DNA from: Opitutia bacterium
Lineage (GTDB): Bacteria > Verrucomicrobiota > Verrucomicrobiia > Opitutales > Opitutaceae
Direction: 5' to 3'
Assembly (NCBI GenBank): GCA_016187945.1
Contig: JACPIT010000001.1
Span: 1-64,000, forward strand
Length of the DNA: 64,000 nucleotides
Made by a program: the position numbers and the translations under genes. The notes under the pieces were generated by a model. The model worked only from the letters and a program-made list of their open reading frames with translations, ran no database searches and was not told the origin of the DNA. Of the stretch, positions 58,881-64,000 are shown piece after piece (position 1 is the stretch's first letter; the number at the start of each line of letters is the position of its first letter).

Positions 58881-58937
58881 TTAGGATTCCGGCAAATTTA
58901 GGCGCAAACGCGGAAGAACCTAACCGGAAGTTAGGAT
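58881..58937. promoter_or_regulatory. Cluster of TTAGG(AT) motifs in the divergent AraC/isomerase promoter
   Basis: TTAGGAT occurs at 58881-58887 and 58931-58937 in the same orientation, exactly 50 bp apart. A further TTAGG lies at 58898-58902 and an inverse copy CCTAA at 58919-58923. The latter forms the inverted repeat CCTAAC-CGGAA-GTTAGG (58919-58935). A likely operator array, probably for an AraC protein encoded here. Confidence 0.45.
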
Positions 58938-59037
58938 AGCATTTTCTCGCCGGTCAACGGTGGCCGCACGCACCCCGACATTTTCCTTCTCCTCATTGCC
59001 CCCGATGACGCGGGCCCGACCTCGCGTCGCTGTTAAC

Positions 59038-60462
59038 ATGAAAAAATCCTCCGTGACGCTCGGCGTCATCTTCGGCAATCGCGACTTTTTCCCCGATCGC
59101 CTCGTGCCCGACGCGCGGGCCGACATCACGAAACTCTTCGGCGAACTCGGTCTCGAAGCCGTCATGCTCGACGCCAGCGCCACCAAGCTCGGCAGCGTCG
59201 AGACGCACAACGACGCGCGCAAATGCGCCGAACTTTTCCGCCAGCAGCGCGACCGCCTCGCCGGCGTGCTGGTGTGCCTACCGAACTTCGGCGACGAGAA
59301 GGGCGTGGCCGACACGCTGAAGCTCGCCGGCCTCAACGTCCCCGTGCTCGTGCAAGGTTACCCCGACGATCTCGACAAGCTCGACGTCGTGCGCCGCCGC
59401 GACTCGTGGTGCGGCAAAATTTCCGTCTGCAACAATCTCCGCCAGGCCGGCATCGCCTACACGCTCACGACGAAGCACGTCGTCCACCCGAGCGATGCTT
59501 CGTTCCGCGCCGACCTCGAGAACTTCGTCGCCGTCTGCCGCGTCGTGCAGGGTCTGCGCAAGGTCCGCATCGGCGCCGTCGGCGCGCGCCCGGGCGCGTT
59601 CAACACTGTTCGTTACTCCGAAAAAATCCTCGAGCGCAACGGCATCAGCGTCACCACGGTCGATCTCTCGGAAATCCTCGGCGCCGCCGGCAAGCTCGGC
59701 GACAAGGACGCCAAACTGGTCACGAAGATCGATGAAATCCGCGCCTACGCCAACGCCACCGCCGTCCCGCCCGCCAAGCTCGCGCAGATGGCGCGCCTCG
59801 GCGTCGTGCTCGACGATTTCGTCGCTGCCAACCACCTCGACGCGACCGCCATCCAGTGCTGGACCTCCCTCCAGGCGAATCACGGCTGCAACGTCTGCAC
59901 CTCGATGAGCATGATGAGCGAGCAGTTCCTCCCGAGCGCCTGCGAAGTCGACGTCACCGGCGTGCTCACGATGTATGCGATGCAGCTCGCGTCCGGCTCG
60001 CCGAGCGCGCTGGTCGACTGGAACAACAACTACGGCGCCGCGGACGACAAGTGCGTCCTCTTTCACTGCGGCAACTGGGCGAAATCGTTCCTGCCCGACA
60101 TCAAGATTCTCAACGCACCCATCCTCGGTTCGACCCTCGGCGTCGAAAACACCTGGGGCGCGCTCGACGGACGCACGCCCGCCGCGCCGCTCACCTACGG
60201 CCGCATCACGACCGACGACGTCTCCGGCAAGATCCGCACCTACGTCGGCGAAGGCGAACTGACCAACGACGAGCTGAAAACCTTCGGCAACCGCGCCGTC
60301 GCGCACGTGCCGCAACTGCAGAAGCTCATGCGCTACGTCTGCCGCGAAGGTTTCGAGCATCACGTCGTGATGAACGCCTCGCGCAGCGCCGGCGTGCTCG
60401 CCGAAGCGTTCGAGCGCTACCTCGGCTGGGAAGTCTACCGCCACGGCGCGCCGCAGGAGTGA
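59038..60462 (+). CDS. L-fucose/L-arabinose isomerase family protein
   Basis: 474 residues of the FucI/AraA-like fold: TLGVIFGNRDFFPDRLVPDA, GLEAVMLDASATKLGSVETH, LAGVLVCLPNFGDEKGVAD, VRIGAVGARPGAFNTVRYS, TAIQCWTSLQANHGCNVCTS, ALVDWNNNYGAADDKCVLFH. Members interconvert aldoses and ketoses, usually with Mn2+. This branch (often called L-fucose isomerase-related) has no settled substrate. It is the first gene of a plus-strand operon with a two-subunit transketolase and an FGGY kinase, suggesting aldose to ketose, ketose phosphate, then transketolase cleavage. The frame is open from 58960; ATG 59038 matches the family N terminus. Confidence 0.85.
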   Translation: MKKSSVTLGVIFGNRDFFPDRLVPDARADITKLFGELGLEAVMLDASATKLGSVETHNDARKCAELFRQQRDRLAGVLVCLPNFGDEKGVADTLKLAGLNVPVLVQGYPDDLDKLDVVRRRDSWCGKISVCNNLRQAGIAYTLTTKHVVHPSDASFRADLENFVAVCRVVQGLRKVRIGAVGARPGAFNTVRYSEKILERNGISVTTVDLSEILGAAGKLGDKDAKLVTKIDEIRAYANATAVPPAKLAQMARLGVVLDDFVAANHLDATAIQCWTSLQANHGCNVCTSMSMMSEQFLPSACEVDVTGVLTMYAMQLASGSPSALVDWNNNYGAADDKCVLFHCGNWAKSFLPDIKILNAPILGSTLGVENTWGALDGRTPAAPLTYGRITTDDVSGKIRTYVGEGELTNDELKTFGNRAVAHVPQLQKLMRYVCREGFEHHVVMNASRSAGVLAEAFERYLGWEVYRHGAPQE

Positions 60463-60576
60463 CATGATCGCTTTCCGCAAAACGGTTTGTCCTCGCGAGG
60501 CGCGCAACGCGGGCCGTGGCGATCCAGCGTTCCTCGTGGCAGCGTCGCGTGTCGCTCCGACCCTGAGCCCTCTCGC

Positions 60577-61410
60577 ATGACCGACCGCGACCTCGCGCTG
60601 AAATCGTTCGCGCTCCGCCGCCGCATGCTGCGCCTCATCCACGAGGCCGGCGCCGGGCACACCGGCGGCGGGCTGTCGTGCCTCGACATCCTGAACGTGC
60701 TCTACCACCGCGTGCTCAACGTCACGCCCGAGACCGTCGATTCGCCGACGCGCGACCGCTACGTCCAGAGCAAGGGCCACTGCGTTGAGGCGCTCTACGC
60801 CGTGATGTCCGATCGCGGCTATTTTCCCGACGCCGATCTCAGCACGGTCTGCCACTACAAGTCTTACTACGTCGGTCATCCCACGCGGAAAATCCGCGGC
60901 ATGGAAATGAACACCGGCGCGCTCGGCCACGGTCTGCCGATCTGCCTCGGCATGGCGCTCGCCGCGAAGATGGATGGCGAGGCGTTCCGCGTTTTCACGC
61001 TGCTCGGCGACGGCGAACTCGCCGAAGGCTCCAACTGGGAAGCCGCGATGGCGGCTGCGCACTACGACTTGGACAACCTTGTCGCCGTCCTCGACCACAA
61101 CACGCTGCAGATCACCGGCCACACGCGCGACGTGATGTCGAACGAACCGCTCGACGAGAAGTGGCGCGCCTTCGGTTGGGAAGTGCGCGTCGTCAACGGC
61201 CACGACTACGCTGAACTCACCGCCGCGCTCACGACGCCGCATCCCGGCAAACCGCTTTTCGTGATCGCGAACACGGTGAAAGGCAAAGGCGTCAGCTTCA
61301 TGGAGAACGTCGGCAAGTGGCACCACGGCGTCCCGAGCGATGCCGAACTCGCGCAAGCCCTCGCCGAACTCGACGCCGCGGAAAAGAAATTCACGGAGAA
61401 CACCGCATGA
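60577..61410 (+). CDS. Transketolase, N-terminal (thiamine diphosphate-binding) subunit
   Basis: 277 residues, the length of split transketolase A subunits. Motifs: AGAGHTGGGLSCLDILNVLY, SKGHCVEALYAVM, LGHGLPICLGMALAAKM and the thiamine-diphosphate motif GDGELAEGSNWEAAMAA (from residue 144). With the C-terminal subunit encoded after it, it moves two-carbon units between sugar phosphates in the cytoplasm. The frame is open from 60487; ATG 60577 fits the family. The 114-bp gap from the isomerase gene holds no clear feature. Its stop overlaps an ATG (ATGA) that opens a 38-codon frame inside the palindromic element, described separately. Confidence 0.9.
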   Translation: MTDRDLALKSFALRRRMLRLIHEAGAGHTGGGLSCLDILNVLYHRVLNVTPETVDSPTRDRYVQSKGHCVEALYAVMSDRGYFPDADLSTVCHYKSYYVGHPTRKIRGMEMNTGALGHGLPICLGMALAAKMDGEAFRVFTLLGDGELAEGSNWEAAMAAAHYDLDNLVAVLDHNTLQITGHTRDVMSNEPLDEKWRAFGWEVRVVNGHDYAELTAALTTPHPGKPLFVIANTVKGKGVSFMENVGKWHHGVPSDAELAQALAELDAAEKKFTENTA

Positions 61411-61523
61411 ACGACGCGACGCTTCACGCCGGAGGGCCCGCGTCCCCGCGGGCCGCGACCGTTACTCCGCCCACGCCCTTCGGCCCGCGAGGACGCGGGC
61501 CCTCCCCGGAGGCCGCCCGATGA
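61407..61523 (+). other. Possible 38-codon bridging ORF between the transketolase subunits
   Basis: ATG 61407 overlaps the TGA of the N-subunit gene, and the frame (MNDATLHAGGPASPRAAT...) runs through a palindromic element to a TGA that overlaps the ATG of the C-subunit gene (61520). Its two ends thus keep stop/start coupling across the insertion. Whether it is translated, and whether the peptide matters, is unknown. It may be the displaced original start region of the C subunit. Confidence 0.4.
61431..61505. repeat. Palindromic element family E between transketolase subunit genes
   Basis: A 75-bp inverted repeat, GGAGGGCCCGCGTCCCCGCG ... CGCGAGGACGCGGGCCCTCC, filling the 109-bp gap between the two subunit genes. 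Confidence 0.88.
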
Positions 61524-62578
61524 GCGCGCCCGCCCCGTCGATGTTCACGCCCGCCGCGAAGGCGCAGGCCGAGAAACTCGGCCTGCGAAAAGGGCGCGCG
61601 AACCTAGAGGAGTTCGCCGACACCCTCCAAGCGCTCGCCACCGCCGACCGGAACATCATCGCCGTCACGTCGGACTCGCGTGGCTCCGGCAAACTCGCGC
61701 CGTTCGGCAAGGCGCTACCGAAGCAGATCGTCGAAGTCGGCATCGCCGAACAAAACCTCGTTGGCATCACCGCCGGTCTCGCCGCGTGCGGCAAGAAGGC
61801 GTTCGGCGTTTCGCCGTCGTGCTTCCTCACGGCGCGCTCGCTCGAGCAGATCAAGAACGACGTTTGCTACTCGAACGTCCCCGCCGTGCTCGTCGGCATC
61901 AGCGCCGGCGTCAGCTATGGCGCGCTCGGCTCGACGCACCACTCGCTGCACGATTTCGCCGTCCTCCGCGCGATCCACAACGTCACGATCATCGCGCCGG
62001 CTGACAATTTCGAGACACGTGAAGCCGTGCGCTACGCCGCCGCCGCGAAGCGCCCGGTGTTTCTCCGTTTCGGCAAAGCGGCGATGCTGGATTTGGCGAT
62101 TGAGCCGGCATCGTTCGAGCCCGGACGCGCTCGCGTGGTGTTCCCTGTGGGAGGGAGCTTGCTCCCGACTTCATCGGGAGCCGTCGCGAGCAAGCTCGCT
62201 CCCGCACACGACGTCGCGTTTCTCGCGAGCGGCGAGACCGTCGTGCACGCGCTGCTCGCCGCCGCCGCGCTGGCCGAGCAAGGGGTTTCCGCGCGCGTTC
62301 TGAGTTTCCACACGATCAAGCCGCTCGACACCGCCGCCGTGATCGCCGCCGGACGCGAGTGCCGTGCGATCATGACAGTCGAGGAACACATGGTCGCCGG
62401 CGGGTTAGGAGAGGCGGTCGCTTCCACTCTGCTCGAAGCCGGTCTCGCGCCGCATTTCAAACGCATCGGCTTCCCCGACGAGGACACTGTCACTGGCGCG
62501 CAAGCCGATCTCTTCCGCCACTACGGCATCTCGATGGAGGGCCTCACCGATGCCGCGCTCGCGCTGCTTCAACGGTAG
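61520..62578 (+). CDS. Transketolase, C-terminal subunit
   Basis: 352 residues with the pyrimidine-binding domain (IIAVTSDSRGSGKLAPFGKA, IVEVGIAEQNLVGITAGLAA containing the catalytic glutamate, SVSYGALGSTHHSLHDFAVL) and the transketolase C-terminal domain (FLASGETVVHALLAAAALAE, IMTVEEHMVAGGLGEAVAST). The frame is open from 61340, but translation from ATG 61520 (MSAPAPSMFTPAAK) fits the family. Between these domains it carries about 20 extra residues encoded by a palindromic element at 62145-62209. The TAG stop is part of a third repeat. Partner of the gene at 60577. Confidence 0.88.
   Translation: MSAPAPSMFTPAAKAQAEKLGLRKGRANLEEFADTLQALATADRNIIAVTSDSRGSGKLAPFGKALPKQIVEVGIAEQNLVGITAGLAACGKKAFGVSPSCFLTARSLEQIKNDVCYSNVPAVLVGISAGVSYGALGSTHHSLHDFAVLRAIHNVTIIAPADNFETREAVRYAAAAKRPVFLRFGKAAMLDLAIEPASFEPGRARVVFPVGGSLLPTSSGAVASKLAPAHDVAFLASGETVVHALLAAAALAEQGVSARVLSFHTIKPLDTAAVIAAGRECRAIMTVEEHMVAGGLGEAVASTLLEAGLAPHFKRIGFPDEDTVTGAQADLFRHYGISMEGLTDAALALLQR
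62145..62209. repeat. Palindromic element family F (in frame inside transketolase C subunit)
   Basis: Inverted-repeat sequence GTGGGAGGGAGCTTGCTCCC ... GCAAGCTCGCTCCCGCAC, about 65 bp. It encodes VGGSLLPTSSGAVASKLAPA between the pyrimidine-binding and C-terminal domains. The GGGAGC..GCTCCC tips resemble REP-type repeats. Confidence 0.8.
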
Positions 62579-62598
62579 GGCGAGTCGTCCCGACGAGC
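62574..62598. repeat. Partial palindromic element family C, supplying a stop codon
   Basis: ggtagggcgagtcgtcc followed by cgacgagc is the left end of family C elements (see 14749 and 19485). The TAG at 62576-62578 that ends the transketolase C subunit lies inside it. Confidence 0.65.
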
Positions 62599-62608
62599 TG
62601 TTTTCTCC

Positions 62609-64000
62609 ATGCCGCTGATTCTCGCCGTCGACCAAAGCACCTCCGCCACGAAGGCGCTGCTCTTCGCGGCCGATGGCCGCCTGCTCGACAAGGAGTCGCA
62701 CGACCACGCGCAGCACTACCCGCAGCCCGGCTGGGTCGAGCACGACGCCGAGGAAATCTGGCAAAACGTCCTCGCCACCGTCCGCGCGTTGCTCGCGCGC
62801 CACGCGTCCGAGGTGAACGACATCCTCGGCCTCAGTCTCACGAACCAGCGCGAGACGATTGTCATCTTCGACCGAGCCACCGGCCGCCCGCTGCACCGCG
62901 CGATTGTGTGGCAGTGCCGCCGCAGCGAAAAACTTTGCGCAGAAGCCATGGCATTCGGTCACGACGAACTCGTGCAATCGCGCACCGGCCTGCGCATCGA
63001 TCCGTATTTCTCCGCGTCGAAACTCCAGTGGCTCGTCCGCGAAAAGCCAGAGCTGCGCGCAAAGCTCGAAAGCGGCGAAGCGCTCATCGGCACCATCGAC
63101 GCCTACCTGATCTACCGCCTCACGGGCGGCGCAGTCTTCGCGACCGATCACACCAACGCCAGTCGCACGCTGCTCTTCGACGTGCGCCGCTTGCGTTGGG
63201 ACGAAGAGCTGTGCGCGCTCTGGCAGGTGCCGCTGCGCGCGCTGCCCGAAGTGCGCGAGAGTTTCGCGACGTTCGGCACCACGACGCTCGACGGCCTTCT
63301 GCCGCGCGCCGTGCCAATTTGCGGCGTGATGGGCGACTCGCAGGCGGCGTTGTTCGCACACGGCTGTTTCGCGCGCGGCACGGCGAAAGTCACAATGGGC
63401 ACCGGTTCGTCGGTGCTGCTCAACATCGGCAGCGAGTTTCGACGCTCGTCGCAAGGCGTCGTCACGGCGCTCGCGTGGGTGCGAAACGGCGCGCCGGTTT
63501 ACGCGTTCGAAGGCATCATCATCGCGGCGGCGTCGACGCTCACCTGGCTGCGCGACCAGTTGAAGCTCGTCGACACGCTCGACGGCATCGAGGCGATGGC
63601 GACGGAATTGCCGGACAACGGCGGCGTCTATCTCGTGCCGGCGTTTTCGGGTCTGGGGTTGCCGTATTGGAAGGCCGATGCGCGCGCGACGATCGTCGGC
63701 CTGACGACGCACAGCGATCGTCGCCACGTGCTGCGCGCGGCGCAGGAATCGATCGCGTTCCAGTTGCGCGACGCCTTGAAGGCGCTGCGCGCCGACGCCG
63801 CGCTCGAAGTCCGCGCGATCCACGCCGACGGCGGGCCGACCGCGAACAAGTTTCTCATGCAGTTCACCGCCGATGTGACGGGGGCCGAGTTGCGCCTCGC
63901 GCCCTTCGCGGAGTGTTCGGCGTTCGGCGCAGTGAGTGCGGGTCTGCTCGGGCTCGGGGTATTTTCCTCGCTGGACGAGCTTGCGACCTTGCCGCGAGCG
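62609..64000 (+). CDS. FGGY family carbohydrate kinase, truncated by window edge
   Basis: 464 residues visible, the frame open to the right edge; the family is usually about 500, so only the end is missing. Motifs: ILAVDQSTSATKALLF (phosphate 1), HDAEEIWQNVLATVRALL, LSLTNQRETIVIFDRATGRP, IVWQCRR, CGVMGDSQAALFAHGCF, TMGTGSSVLLNIG and VPAFSGLGLPYWKADARAT. The sequence is glycerol-kinase/xylulokinase-like. In this operon it more likely phosphorylates the ketose made by the isomerase, giving a transketolase substrate. Start ATG 62609, 30 bp after the transketolase stop. Confidence 0.9.
   Translation, partial: MPLILAVDQSTSATKALLFAADGRLLDKESHDHAQHYPQPGWVEHDAEEIWQNVLATVRALLARHASEVNDILGLSLTNQRETIVIFDRATGRPLHRAIVWQCRRSEKLCAEAMAFGHDELVQSRTGLRIDPYFSASKLQWLVREKPELRAKLESGEALIGTIDAYLIYRLTGGAVFATDHTNASRTLLFDVRRLRWDEELCALWQVPLRALPEVRESFATFGTTTLDGLLPRAVPICGVMGDSQAALFAHGCFARGTAKVTMGTGSSVLLNIGSEFRRSSQGVVTALAWVRNGAPVYAFEGIIIAAASTLTWLRDQLKLVDTLDGIEAMATELPDNGGVYLVPAFSGLGLPYWKADARATIVGLTTHSDRRHVLRAAQESIAFQLRDALKALRADAALEVRAIHADGGPTANKFLMQFTADVTGAELRLAPFAECSAFGAVSAGLLGLGVFSSLDELATLPRA

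Noticed and set aside
59278-61356. A 692-codon minus-strand frame opposite the isomerase and transketolase genes
   Set aside because: It is an antisense shadow of strongly supported genes, with low-complexity Val/Ala/Arg composition and no recognisable domain.
1-64000. tRNA, rRNA, CRISPR arrays, transposase genes or phage genes
   Set aside because: None could be recognised in the sequence. In particular no transposase that could move the palindromic elements lies in this window.

Overview
High-GC bacterial chromosome. The content suggests a Verrucomicrobiota member, most likely Opitutaceae-like: many secreted glycosidases, TonB-dependent receptors without a SusD partner, AraC regulators, a multi-HAMP sensor kinase and many small palindromic repeats inside and between genes. 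This taxonomic call is an inference from gene content; no rRNA or tRNA gene was recognised.

Layout. (1) 1-1375, minus: N-terminal part of a multi-HAMP sensor kinase cut by the window edge. (2) 1564-23835, minus: a long catabolic cluster. In transcription order it holds an iron alcohol dehydrogenase, a DapA-like aldolase, a DUF1537 acid-sugar kinase, PdxA2, a sialidase-like propeller protein, a sodium:solute symporter, an unassigned glycosidase, two GH2 enzymes, a TIM-barrel epimerase-like protein and a YtfQRT-YjfF type sugar ABC importer. (3) 24276-37676, plus: a tightly packed, mostly stop/start-overlapping run of an (alpha/alpha)6 glycosidase, a beta-helix/DUF6298-like protein, a DUF5060-type glycosidase, GH43, an MFS transporter, a sialidase-like protein, GH78 rhamnosidase and an esterase. 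(4) 51759-37667, minus: alpha/beta hydrolase, S9-like protein, TonB receptor, terminator, DUF3826-like protein, PL1-like pectate lyase, GH95 fucosidase, second S9-like protein. (5) 51869-57788, plus: AraC regulator, GH141-like beta-helix enzyme and a second TonB receptor, followed by a paralogous AraC gene on the minus strand (58870-57995). (6) 59038-64000, plus: FucI/AraA-type isomerase, two-subunit transketolase and an FGGY kinase cut by the window edge.

Taken together this looks like a pectin/rhamnogalacturonan utilisation locus. TonB receptors would bring oligosaccharides into the periplasm; lyases, rhamnosidase, fucosidase, beta-galactosidase and other glycosidases would trim them; ABC, SSS and MFS carriers would import the sugars; and isomerase/kinase/transketolase plus aldolase/acid-sugar modules would feed central metabolism. 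The assignment to a particular polysaccharide is inference.

The most unusual signal is a set of short palindromic elements (about 60-85 bp, several families). They sit between genes, nested in each other, and in frame inside coding sequences. They appear in signal-peptide regions of secreted enzymes, in a malectin loop and in enzyme domains, and they supply start or stop codons. One family is read in the same frame in three unrelated enzymes, giving a shared peptide of the form WSxLTxxRS...VxxxH. Also notable are two S9-peptidase-like proteins with no catalytic serine and a cluster of TTAGG motifs in front of an AraC gene and the isomerase operon.
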